DNA of 64,000 nucleotides from Candidatus Halocynthiibacter alkanivorans. GTDB taxonomy: Bacteria; Pseudomonadota; Alphaproteobacteria; Rhodobacterales; Rhodobacteraceae. The notes under the pieces were generated by a model. It did not search any database, was not told the DNA's origin, and saw only the letters and a program-made list of their open reading frames with translations. Made by a program: the position numbers and the translations under genes. Location of the stretch: positions 1 through 64,000 of the forward strand of contig NZ_QOLB01000159.1 in NCBI RefSeq assembly GCF_003333265.1, in the 5' to 3' direction. Each line of letters starts with the position of its first letter. Positions within the stretch are counted from its first letter, which is position 1. This document shows positions 1 through 7,705 of this stretch, in pieces.

Positions 1-1250
1 GCGGCGCGCAGCATTTGTGAGCCTTTCAGCGCGTCGCGGGCATCACGCAGGTTTTGCGGAATAAAGCCCGTGTCGCCCTCATAGGCATCGCCAACGGTGG
101 GCGCGGCGAGTTTCTCAGCATCTTCAATGCCCTTGATCCCCGCGGCGAGCTGCGCCGCCATGGCCAGGTAGGGGTTCATATCAGAGCCGGGAATGCGGCA
201 TTCAACGCGCACGGCCTTGCTGCCGGCGGCACAAAGACGGAAACCTGCGGTGCGGTTGTCAACGGACCAGATGGTGCGGGTTGGCGCAAACGAGCCCTTT
301 TGGAAACGCTTGTAACTGTTGATATAGGGGGCAAGGAAGTACATGTAATCAGGCGCATATTTCAGCAGCCCGCCCATATAGTTCCGCATCAGCTCTGACA
401 TGCCGAGATCATCGGTGGGATCAAAAAACGCGTTTTTTCCGTCGCGCCACATCGACTGATGCACATGAGACGAGGAGCCAACGCGGTTTTCATCCCATTT
501 CGGCAGAAAGCTCACCGCATGGCCCTGCTGCCAGGCGATTTCTTTGATCGCGTTTTTGGAAATCGTGTGATGATCAGCCGTACTCATCGCATCGGCGTAT
601 TTGATGTTAAGCTCTTCCTGCCCGGCCTCGGCTTCACCTTTGCTGCCTTCAACGGGGATCCCGGCGGCGTAAAGGTGATTGCGGATCGGCCGCATGATGT
701 GCTCTTCTTTGGTGGTCTGGAAGATGTGGTAATCTTCATTATAACCAGAGATTGGCGCCAGATCACGGAAGCCGGATTTGCGGATCTCATCAAAGCTCTT
801 CTCAAAGAGAAAGAATTCAAGCTCGGTGGCCATCACCGGCGACAGCCCCATCGCCTCAAGGCGCTGGATTTGCTTTTTCAGCATCGCGCGCGGCGAATGA
901 GGCACCTCAGCGTGAGTTTTGTGGTCAAGCACATCGCAGAGCACCATGGCGGTGCCTTCCAGCCAGGGCACCGGGCGCAAAGTCTCAAGATCCGGCTTCA
1001 TGATATAGTCGCCGTAGCCGCTTTCCCAGCTTGTGGAGGCGTACCCGTCGGGGGTGGCCATTTCAAAATCGGTGGCCAGAAGATAGTTGCAACAATGGCT
1101 CTCTTCAAAACCACCATTTACGAAATGCTGCGCGACAAAGCGCTTGCCCATCAGGCGGCCCTGCATATCGATGAGGCACACCAGCACGGTGTCTACATCG
1201 CCGGAAGCGACCTGTGTCTTCAGATCATCAAAACTCAGAATGCCGGTCAT
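1..1250 (-). CDS. Glutamine synthetase family protein (3' part cut by window edge)
   Basis: An open frame on the minus strand starts with ATG at 1250 and runs off the left edge after about 416 codons. It begins MTGILSFDDLKTQ. Glutamine synthetase hallmarks are visible: the segment GSSSHVHQSMW corresponds to the family GSGxHxHxS loop, and VECRIPGSDMNPYLA corresponds to the RxPGxDxNPY region. ATP-dependent ligation of ammonia or an amine to glutamate is the family reaction. The N-terminus is closer in style to GlnT or gamma-glutamylamide ligases than to housekeeping GlnA, so the substrate could be an amine rather than ammonia. It lies 69 bp downstream of dctP on the same strand, at the end of the amidohydrolase-TRAP operon, which suggests a role in amino-nitrogen handling. 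The exact substrate is inference. Confidence 0.85.
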   Translation of the reverse strand, partial: MTGILSFDDLKTQVASGDVDTVLVCLIDMQGRLMGKRFVAQHFVNGGFEESHCCNYLLATDFEMATPDGYASTSWESGYGDYIMKPDLETLRPVPWLEGTAMVLCDVLDHKTHAEVPHSPRAMLKKQIQRLEAMGLSPVMATELEFFLFEKSFDEIRKSGFRDLAPISGYNEDYHIFQTTKEEHIMRPIRNHLYAAGIPVEGSKGEAEAGQEELNIKYADAMSTADHHTISKNAIKEIAWQQGHAVSFLPKWDENRVGSSSHVHQSMWRDGKNAFFDPTDDLGMSELMRNYMGGLLKYAPDYMYFLAPYINSYKRFQKGSFAPTRTIWSVDNRTAGFRLCAAGSKAVRVECRIPGSDMNPYLAMAAQLAAGIKGIEDAEKLAAPTVGDAYEGDTGFIPQNLRDARDALKGSQMLRA

Positions 1251-1286
1251 TTGGGCGCGTCCTGTTCTTCATAAAGGGAGGGATGC

Positions 1287-1309
1287 CCCGGCGCGGATAT
1301 CACGCCGGG
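1287..1309 (-). promoter_or_regulatory. Intercistronic hairpin between dctP and the GS-like gene
   Basis: The arms CCCGGCG (1287-1293) and CGCCGGG (1303-1309) form a 7-bp GC stem in the 69-bp gap. No long T-run follows on the minus strand. It is more likely a partial terminator or mRNA-stabilising structure that lowers expression of the downstream gene than a full stop. Confidence 0.4.
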
Positions 1310-1319
1310 ACAGGTTCGT

Positions 1320-2354
1320 TTAGCCGTAACGGTATGGGCGGCCCGCTTTCACCATGTCGTTGTTGTAGCGTTTGATAATTTCTACAACTTTGGCTTTGGT
1401 GGGGGATTCCGCGGCGATTTCATCCCAGAATTCGACAGCTGCATTTTCGACAGTTGCCCATTCTTCGTCCGGGATGGTGGTCAGTTTCATCTTGTCGCCA
1501 TTGACACGCAGGTTGGCTTCGCCACCCCAGTACCACCACTGACGATAATAATGCGACTGGTCCATGCAAACTTTCAGCAGTTCCTGAAGGTTCGCCGGCA
1601 GTTCATTGTAACGGTCCATATTGGCAAAGAACGACCCCGCCCAGGCACCGGAAATATTGTTGGTCAGGAAGTAGTTGGTCACATCGGCCCAACCCACTGT
1701 GTAGTCCTCAGTGATGCCCGACCATGCAATGCCGTCAAGCTCGCCGGTCTGCATCGCAACTTCGATGTCTTCCCATGGCAGGGTTACCGGAACGACGCCA
1801 AACTGGGTCAGGAAACGGCCCGCGGTCGGGAAGGTAAAGATGCGCTTGCCCTTCAGGTCTGCCAGGCTGTTGATTGGATCTTTGGTGGCAAAATGGCACG
1901 GATCCCAGGCGCCGGCAGAGATGTGTTTTACGCCGACTTTGGCATATTCTTCGCCCCAGATCTCGTTCAGACCATATTGGTTGAACAGCACCGGCACATC
2001 CAGCGAGTAACGGGAGGCGAACGGGAAATAGCCGCCAAACACAGTGACTTCGGTCGGAGACGCCATCGAGTCATCATCCGACTGAACCGCATCAATCGTG
2101 CCGCGCTGCATCGCCCGGAACAATTCACCGGTCGGGACCAGCTGATCGGCGAAAAAGAGTTCAATTTCCATCTGGTCGCCAGCAATCTTATTAAAGCTGT
2201 CGATCGCAGGTTTGATCACATGTTCGGCCAGTGCTGCGCCAGCATAGGTCTGCATCCGCCATTTGATTTTGGACTGAGCGATGGCAGGTGCGGCCAGGCC
2301 GGCAGCTGCGGCACCCACACTTGCGGTGGTCAGAAACTTACGTCTTGTTGTCAT
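1320..2354 (-). CDS. dctP: TRAP transporter substrate-binding protein, DctP family
   Basis: A 344-residue periplasmic binding protein. It opens with a twin-arginine signal (R4-R5 in MTTRRKFL), a hydrophobic stretch and an APAIA cleavage motif ending near residue 26. Length and layout fit the DctP/TakP family, which bind organic acids or related carboxylates and deliver them to the DctQM permease. A good Shine-Dalgarno (AAGGAGAG) precedes the ATG. It is the fourth gene of a five-gene minus-strand operon after the N-formylglutamate-type amidohydrolase and the two TRAP permease genes. The operon partner suggests an N-acyl or N-formyl amino acid, or a related dicarboxylate, as ligand; this is inference. 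Family assignment is secure. Confidence 0.93.
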   Translation of the reverse strand: MTTRRKFLTTASVGAAAAGLAAPAIAQSKIKWRMQTYAGAALAEHVIKPAIDSFNKIAGDQMEIELFFADQLVPTGELFRAMQRGTIDAVQSDDDSMASPTEVTVFGGYFPFASRYSLDVPVLFNQYGLNEIWGEEYAKVGVKHISAGAWDPCHFATKDPINSLADLKGKRIFTFPTAGRFLTQFGVVPVTLPWEDIEVAMQTGELDGIAWSGITEDYTVGWADVTNYFLTNNISGAWAGSFFANMDRYNELPANLQELLKVCMDQSHYYRQWWYWGGEANLRVNGDKMKLTTIPDEEWATVENAAVEFWDEIAAESPTKAKVVEIIKRYNNDMVKAGRPYRYG

Positions 2355-2406
2355 TGTTACTCTCCTTGCTTAAATGTCCGGCCCCTTTTTGAGGCTCTCT
2401 GTGTGA

Positions 2407-3729
2407 TTAATTTCCGTAAACGTAATTGGGCAGCCACATCGCGATCTGGGGGAAGACCATGACAAGGGTCAGGGCCAGGACCATGATAAAGGCAAAGGGG
2501 ATGATTGAGCGGTAAATGTCGCGCAGTCCGATTTCCGGCGGCGCCATCGCCCGCATCAAAAACAGGTTATAGCCAAAAGGCGGCGTCATATATGCAATCT
2601 GGGTGGTGATGGTGTAGAGCACGCCATACCAGATCAGATCAAAGCCAAGTTCCCCGACCAGCGGCACATAAAGCGGCGCGACAATCACCAGCATGGCGGT
2701 GTCATCGAGGAAAGTTCCCATCAAAAGGAAGGAAAGCTGCATCAGGATCAGGATCATCCAGGGGTCGAGCCCCAGCTGCTCGGTGAACAGGCTTTCGATC
2801 GCCTTGACCGCACCAAGACCGTCAAAGATTGCACCAAATCCCAGCGCCGCAAGAATAATCCACATGAACATGCAGGAAATCGCCAAGGTGGAGCGGACCG
2901 AGACTTCGAACACTTCCCGCGTCATCCGCCCCTTCAGAATTGCGGCGAGAAAGGCCGCCATCGCGCCAATGGCGGAACTTTCCACCAGCGAGGTCCAGCC
3001 ATTGAGGAACGGCACCATCATCGAGGCAAATATACCAAGCGGCAGCAGGCCAGCATTCAGAAGGCGCAGCTTTTCTTTCAGCGGCACATTGCGTTCTTCC
3101 TCAGACAGCACCGGGCCAAGCTCGGGCTGTATCCGGCAGCGGATATAGATGTAGATAATGAACATCGCCGCCATCATCAGACCTGGGATAATACCGGCCA
3201 GCCACAGCTGACCCACCGGCTGGCGCGCGATCATCGCATAGAGCACCAGCACCACCGAGGGCGGCACAAGAATGCCAAGCGAAGACCCGGCCTGGATCAC
3301 GCCCGTCACCATGATCTTGTCATAGCCACGGCGCAAAAGCTCCGGCAGTGCAATGGTAGCGCCGATCGCCATCCCGGCAACAGACAGGCCGTTCATCGCT
3401 GAAATCAACACCATAAGACCAATGGTCCCGATGGCCAGGCCACCCCGTACCGGGCCCATCCAGACATGGAACATTTTGTAGAGATCGTCGGCGATTTTGG
3501 ACTCTGACAGCACATAACCCATGAAAATGAACATCGGCAGTGTCAGCAGCGGATACCATTTCATCAGTTTCATCGCAGCGGAAAACGGCATGTCAACACC
3601 GCCGGTTCCCCACAAAAGCACGCCGGCAAACGCGCCGACAAATCCGATGGCGCCAAAGACCCGCTGCCCGGTCAGCAGCATGATCATCATCAGCGAAAAC
3701 ATCAGAATAGCGATCATTTCATAGGGCAT
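2407..3729 (-). CDS. dctM: TRAP transporter large permease, DctM
   Basis: A 440-residue polytopic membrane protein with many hydrophobic segments and the loop GxSLGILVPPSVVLVLY, which is typical of DctM/IT-superfamily subunits. It forms the sodium-coupled translocation channel of a TRAP transporter with DctQ. Length is normal for the family. Its ATG overlaps the dctQ stop by one base (TGATG at 3729), so the two subunits are probably translationally coupled. A 52-bp gap separates it from dctP downstream. Confidence 0.93.
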   Translation of the reverse strand: MPYEMIAILMFSLMMIMLLTGQRVFGAIGFVGAFAGVLLWGTGGVDMPFSAAMKLMKWYPLLTLPMFIFMGYVLSESKIADDLYKMFHVWMGPVRGGLAIGTIGLMVLISAMNGLSVAGMAIGATIALPELLRRGYDKIMVTGVIQAGSSLGILVPPSVVLVLYAMIARQPVGQLWLAGIIPGLMMAAMFIIYIYIRCRIQPELGPVLSEEERNVPLKEKLRLLNAGLLPLGIFASMMVPFLNGWTSLVESSAIGAMAAFLAAILKGRMTREVFEVSVRSTLAISCMFMWIILAALGFGAIFDGLGAVKAIESLFTEQLGLDPWMILILMQLSFLLMGTFLDDTAMLVIVAPLYVPLVGELGFDLIWYGVLYTITTQIAYMTPPFGYNLFLMRAMAPPEIGLRDIYRSIIPFAFIMVLALTLVMVFPQIAMWLPNYVYGN

Positions 3730-4325
3730 CAGAACTCTTCTCCACGAAGGCGGCCGATATCCTTAAAGAACTCAGCAAGGGCTTGCAAAAGCATCAGAAA
3801 GACGCCGACGCTCATGATTGATTTGACCGGCCACATCTGCGGACGCCAGGCGGTAGAGCTGCGCTCAATATATCCGGTCACCTCTGCAGCAGCAGTGGTG
3901 CCACCGGTGACAAAGGCCAGAAACAGATCCCAGAAGAATGAAACTGGTTCATTGCCAAAATAACCGAGCGAATAGGCGGTGGACCCGATCGCGCCATAAA
4001 ACAGCACCCCGAGATAAAACATCAGGAACAGAACCGTTACCGCATCAATCCAGGCCTTGGTCCGGGGCGACCAACCGCCGTAAAACAAGTCCATCCGCAC
4101 GTTGGACCCAAGCTGAATCGAATAAGGACCGCCCAGAACATAATAGGCAACCATAACAAACTGGGCCGTTTCCAGCGTCCAGATGGTGGGCAGGAAAAAG
4201 GTCTTAGATATCGATGACCACAACAGGACACCGACCAGAACAAAAATCAGATACATGGCGAAACGCCCGATCCAGTAGTTGATCCGGTCAGTGAAGCGGA
4301 TGAAGGTCAGTATCGCTCCAGGCAT
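3729..4325 (-). CDS. dctQ: TRAP transporter small permease, DctQ
   Basis: A 198-residue protein with about four hydrophobic helices. The segment GSNVRMDLFYGGWSPR matches the conserved DctQ motif (N-x-R-x-D after the second helix). It is the essential small membrane subunit partnering DctM. It starts one base after the stop of the amidohydrolase gene and overlaps dctM by one base, showing a tightly packed operon. No frameshift or truncation is seen. Confidence 0.92.
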   Translation of the reverse strand: MPGAILTFIRFTDRINYWIGRFAMYLIFVLVGVLLWSSISKTFFLPTIWTLETAQFVMVAYYVLGGPYSIQLGSNVRMDLFYGGWSPRTKAWIDAVTVLFLMFYLGVLFYGAIGSTAYSLGYFGNEPVSFFWDLFLAFVTGGTTAAAEVTGYIERSSTAWRPQMWPVKSIMSVGVFLMLLQALAEFFKDIGRLRGEEF

Positions 4326-4326
4326 T

Positions 4327-5088
4327 TCAAGTATCCTTATTATCCGGTTCCAGCGCCTTCAAAGCAGGCTTTATCAACGCCAGCAGCTCTTTTGCCATCA
4401 AGGCTTCATCATCGCTGGAACGCAGCAGATCGTTGCGTACTTCCAGCATAACATTGGCGATCCCGTGGCGAAGCCCATGCAGTTGCAACGAGTGAGTGAC
4501 ACCGTCTTCCGGCCCGTAGGGCGCATTGCGTTCGACTACACGATGGGGCAGGTGCTGCGCCTGCGCCAGCATTGCGTCTGCCATCCGCGTGTCCGTGTCA
4601 TGCAGCACGCCAATTTCCACCGCGCGCAGTTTGCCGTAATAAACCGGGGTGAAACTGTGGATCGTGATGAGCACTGTATTGTTATCGCGCACGGTCAGAA
4701 TGTCGGACACGGCCTGAACAAGAGGGTTATAGACCTCTTCAACGCGCTCTTTTTGGGCGGCAGAACTCAGGTTTTTGTTGCCCGGCACTTCAACCAGCTC
4801 AGATTTTTCTGGCATGGCACCTGCCGCTTCTGGCGGCCGGTTGCAGTCATAAACCAGGCGCGAGACTTTGCTGGCCACAAGAGGGGCGTCCAGGGCTGCA
4901 GACAGATGCCGCGCAATTTCCAGCGCGCCCGGATCCCACACCGCGTGGCTCAGACGATGCTCAAGCGCAATGCCAAGATCATCATATTTCGCCGGGATAT
5001 GTGAGGATGCATGTTCGCACAGCAAAACCACGCGCCCCTTTCCGTCGGGGTTAATGATCTCAGTCACATTTTCAGATAGGGTGTTCAT
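4327..5088 (-). CDS. N-formylglutamate amidohydrolase family protein
   Basis: A 253-residue cytosolic protein opening with the family signature VVLLCEHASSHIP, followed by a DPGA segment and an EVRND motif near the end; these carry the zinc-binding and catalytic residues of the FGase family. Family members hydrolyse N-formyl-L-glutamate to formate and glutamate, or act on related N-acyl amino acids. No hut genes are nearby, so a histidine-degradation role is not supported. Instead it is the first gene of a TRAP transporter operon, which suggests the imported solute is its substrate. The start ATG at 5088 faces the RpiR regulator across 134 bp. Confidence 0.85.
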   Translation of the reverse strand: MNTLSENVTEIINPDGKGRVVLLCEHASSHIPAKYDDLGIALEHRLSHAVWDPGALEIARHLSAALDAPLVASKVSRLVYDCNRPPEAAGAMPEKSELVEVPGNKNLSSAAQKERVEEVYNPLVQAVSDILTVRDNNTVLITIHSFTPVYYGKLRAVEIGVLHDTDTRMADAMLAQAQHLPHRVVERNAPYGPEDGVTHSLQLHGLRHGIANVMLEVRNDLLRSSDDEALMAKELLALIKPALKALEPDNKDT

Positions 5089-5222
5089 CGAGTCAGCCGG
5101 TTCGTTTTATATCATTGCTGGATAATTCCTTTCAAAGTACGATAGCTCTGTCAATATATTTTCACACACTGGCAAATATTCTGTTTTCCTGTATGACTAA
5201 AAAAAATTGGTGAGGTCTAAAC
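5089..5222. promoter_or_regulatory. Divergent promoter region, TRAP operon / RpiR regulator
   Basis: A 134-bp AT-rich intergenic stretch between two divergent starts. It contains two similar half-sites, CAATATATT and CAAATATTC, about 21 bp apart (around 5150-5180), which are plausible operator sequences for the adjacent RpiR regulator. The assignment is inference; no strong -10/-35 pair was fixed. Confidence 0.45.
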
Positions 5223-6095
5223 GTGCCACAATCGGCTAAATCTGTTCGGGATGTGATCCGCGATCACTATGATTCGTTAACCCAGTCAGAGCGCAAACTG
5301 GCCAATTCTATCCTGGAGAATTACCCGGCAGCAGGCCTGGCCTCCATTACCATTGTCGCGGCAAACGCCGAGGTTTCTTCGCCGACCGTGGCCAGGATGG
5401 TGCAAAAACTGGGGTATAAAGGCTACCCGCAGTTTCATCAGGCACTGCTGAGCGAGCTGAAAGCAAAGTTTTCAGGCCCGATTGAAAAACGCGAAGTCTG
5501 GGCCCGGGAAGCGCCGGAAGGCCATATTCTCAACCGGTTCAGTGAGTCGTTGGTTCAGAACCTGTCAAACACCATGGCCCATGTGGACACTGACCGCTTT
5601 GACGCCGCAGTTAAGGCGATGGCGAACCCGGATGCCGCGCTTTACCTGGTCGGTGGCCGCATCACCCGGGCGCTGGCGGATTACACATTTACCCATATGC
5701 AGGCGATCCGGCCCAAAGTGACGCATATGACCGCCTCTTCGGCGACCTGGCCGCATTATGTGCTGGATATGGTCGAAGGCGACACCCTGGTTCTGTTTGA
5801 CATCCGGCGCTATGAAACCAACCTGCTGCGCCTGGCCGAACTGGCGTCCAAACGCGGAATTCGCACCATTCTGATCACCGATCAATGGGGCTCACCGATC
5901 TGCAAGGTCGCCGATTATGTATTTAATTGCTGGGTTGAAATCCCCTCGGCCTGGGATTCAAATGTCGCAACAATGATGCTGCTGGAGGCGCTGATCGCGT
6001 CGGTCCAAGAAGCGCGCTGGCCGGAAACACGCGAAAGATTTGCCCAGTTGGACGAACTTTTTGACACCACCCGTTTGTTCCGGAAATTCAGCTGA
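5223..6095 (+). CDS. MurR/RpiR family transcriptional regulator
   Basis: A 290-residue regulator. The first 80 residues form an RpiR-type helix-turn-helix (SSPTVARMVQKLGYKGYPQF is the recognition part). Residues from about 120 form a SIS (sugar isomerase) effector domain, including a LVGGRIT segment. The start is GTG at 5223 with GGTGAGG about seven bases upstream. RpiR proteins sense phosphosugars or amino-acid-derived ligands. Divergent placement next to the amidohydrolase-TRAP operon makes that operon its likely target. Confidence 0.9.
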   Translation: MPQSAKSVRDVIRDHYDSLTQSERKLANSILENYPAAGLASITIVAANAEVSSPTVARMVQKLGYKGYPQFHQALLSELKAKFSGPIEKREVWAREAPEGHILNRFSESLVQNLSNTMAHVDTDRFDAAVKAMANPDAALYLVGGRITRALADYTFTHMQAIRPKVTHMTASSATWPHYVLDMVEGDTLVLFDIRRYETNLLRLAELASKRGIRTILITDQWGSPICKVADYVFNCWVEIPSAWDSNVATMMLLEALIASVQEARWPETRERFAQLDELFDTTRLFRKFS

Positions 6096-6140
6096 GCCAG
6101 CCCGCGCGACGCCGGAGGTCCTGAACCAGAGGCAAACCCG

Positions 6141-6608
6141 ATGAGCGACGTCCATGACCGCGAGACCCGGAGCCGTAATATGGCGGCGATCCGCAGCAGT
6201 GGCACCCGGCCGGAAATGATGGTGCGCCAGGGGCTGCACCGTGCTGGCTACCGGTTCCGGCTGCAGGACCGCCGACTGCCGGGCAGACCGGATCTGGTGC
6301 TGCGCAAATACAATGCGGTGATTTTTGTGCACGGCTGTTTCTGGCATCGCCACGCCTGTCCGATGTTCCACTGGCCGCGCACCCGGCAAGCCTTCTGGCA
6401 AGACAAACTGACCAAAAACGCTGAACGCGACCAGAAAGCCGTGACCCGGTTGACCGAAGCTGGCTGGCGCTGTGCCGTGGTTTGGGAATGCGCATTAAAA
6501 GGGCGCAACAAAAAAGCGCCCGGACTGGTGATTGAAATACTGTCCGACTGGCTGACATCGGATCTGCCGCGGCTGGAAATTCAGGGCGAGTCTGGCGCTG
6601 CAGATTGA
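6141..6608 (+). CDS. vsr: Very short patch repair endonuclease Vsr
   Basis: A 155-residue protein with the Vsr hallmarks in order: the N-terminal RSRNMAAIRSSGTRPE helix, the catalytic GRPDLVL segment, the zinc/catalytic cluster HGCFWHRHACP, and a late VVWECAL strand. Vsr nicks the strand with T:G mismatches that arise by deamination of 5-methylcytosine, starting short-patch repair. Normally a dcm-type C5-methyltransferase sits beside it; none is visible in this window, so it is an orphan here. It follows the RpiR gene by 45 bp on the same strand. Length and motifs are intact. Confidence 0.93.
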   Translation: MSDVHDRETRSRNMAAIRSSGTRPEMMVRQGLHRAGYRFRLQDRRLPGRPDLVLRKYNAVIFVHGCFWHRHACPMFHWPRTRQAFWQDKLTKNAERDQKAVTRLTEAGWRCAVVWECALKGRNKKAPGLVIEILSDWLTSDLPRLEIQGESGAAD

Positions 6609-6723
6609 CCCTGTCGGCTGTATTGCTGCGAAATTGTCGCAAAGGCGCAGGGATATCCCAAAGGTTTGGAAATCAATTTAACCTATCTTTGCCGGTGACA
6701 TTCATTGCACAGGCAGAACACTT

Positions 6724-7677
6724 ATGGGACGCGTGCAGCCAGGACCTGCGGTAAAGGACGAGATCTGCGTATTGCTGGCGCTGTACAATGGCGCCGGTTA
6801 TCTGCGCGATCAGCTGAACAGCTTTGACAGCCAGAGCCACAAAAACTGGACGCTGCTGGTGTCTGATGACGGCTCCGCTGATGCAGGCCCCGGGATCATA
6901 AACAGCTTCGCCCTTAGCCACCGGCCCGGACAGGTCCGGCTTGTTTCCGGACCGCGCCGGGGATTTGTACAAAATTTCTTTCACCTGTTGCGCAGCACGC
7001 CCGGGGATGCGTCGATGGTGGCGCTTTCTGATCAGGACGATGTCTGGTTTCCACAAAAACTGACCCGTGCCAAAGCCGCCCTGGACCGTGTGGGCAAGGA
7101 CCTGCCAGCGCTGTATTGCGCCCGTACAACGGTTTGTGACGCAACCCTTACACCTACAGGAGAGTCCAGCCGGTTTCAGGCGCCGCCGTCCTTTCAGAAC
7201 GCCCTGGTCCAGAATCTGGGCGGCGGCAATACCATGGTGCTGAACCGGGCAGCACTTGAAATTGTGCAGCATGCTCTGGCCGGTGCCGGTGATGCCGTGT
7301 CTCATGACTGGTGGTTGTATCAGCTGATGACCGGCTGTGGTGCAACAGTGATTTATGACCCGGAGCCGGTGCTTTTCTACCGGCAGCACCGTCACAATGT
7401 GAGCGGCGCCAACTGTAGCATCAAAGCCAAAGTAAAACGCCTGAACGACCTGATGAACGGGCGGTTTCGCCGCTGGAACAATCTGAACCAGCAAGCGCTG
7501 ATGCGCTCCGCTAACCAGTTTAACAGTGAGGCCAGACGCAGCCTGATGAATTATTCCCAAGCCCGCAACGGAGGGCTGATTTCCCGCCTGCATCACCTCT
7601 ACACATCCGGTGTCCGCCGCCAGGACCGGCTTGGAACGGCGGCACTTTATGCAGCCTGTCTGATTGGAAAACTGTAA
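6724..7677 (+). CDS. Glycosyltransferase family 2 protein
   Basis: A 317-residue GT-A fold enzyme. It contains VLLALYNGAGYL at the start of the nucleotide-sugar domain, VSDDGSAD as the first Asp motif, and the ALSDQDDVWFP motif common in rhamnosyl- and other O-antigen/capsule transferases. It probably adds a sugar to a surface polysaccharide repeat unit on the cytoplasmic side of the membrane. No membrane segment is evident. It is followed 28 bp later by the RTX subtilase and lies in the same island as the capsule export genes. Donor and acceptor are unknown. Confidence 0.88.
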   Translation: MGRVQPGPAVKDEICVLLALYNGAGYLRDQLNSFDSQSHKNWTLLVSDDGSADAGPGIINSFALSHRPGQVRLVSGPRRGFVQNFFHLLRSTPGDASMVALSDQDDVWFPQKLTRAKAALDRVGKDLPALYCARTTVCDATLTPTGESSRFQAPPSFQNALVQNLGGGNTMVLNRAALEIVQHALAGAGDAVSHDWWLYQLMTGCGATVIYDPEPVLFYRQHRHNVSGANCSIKAKVKRLNDLMNGRFRRWNNLNQQALMRSANQFNSEARRSLMNYSQARNGGLISRLHHLYTSGVRRQDRLGTAALYAACLIGKL

Positions 7678-7705
7678 TTGCCTACGGAAACAAGGATTGT
7701 GATCT

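Noticed and set aside
459-1274. Long plus-strand frame of 271 codons
   Set aside because: It is the shadow of the glutamine-synthetase-like gene on the minus strand, which has clear family motifs.
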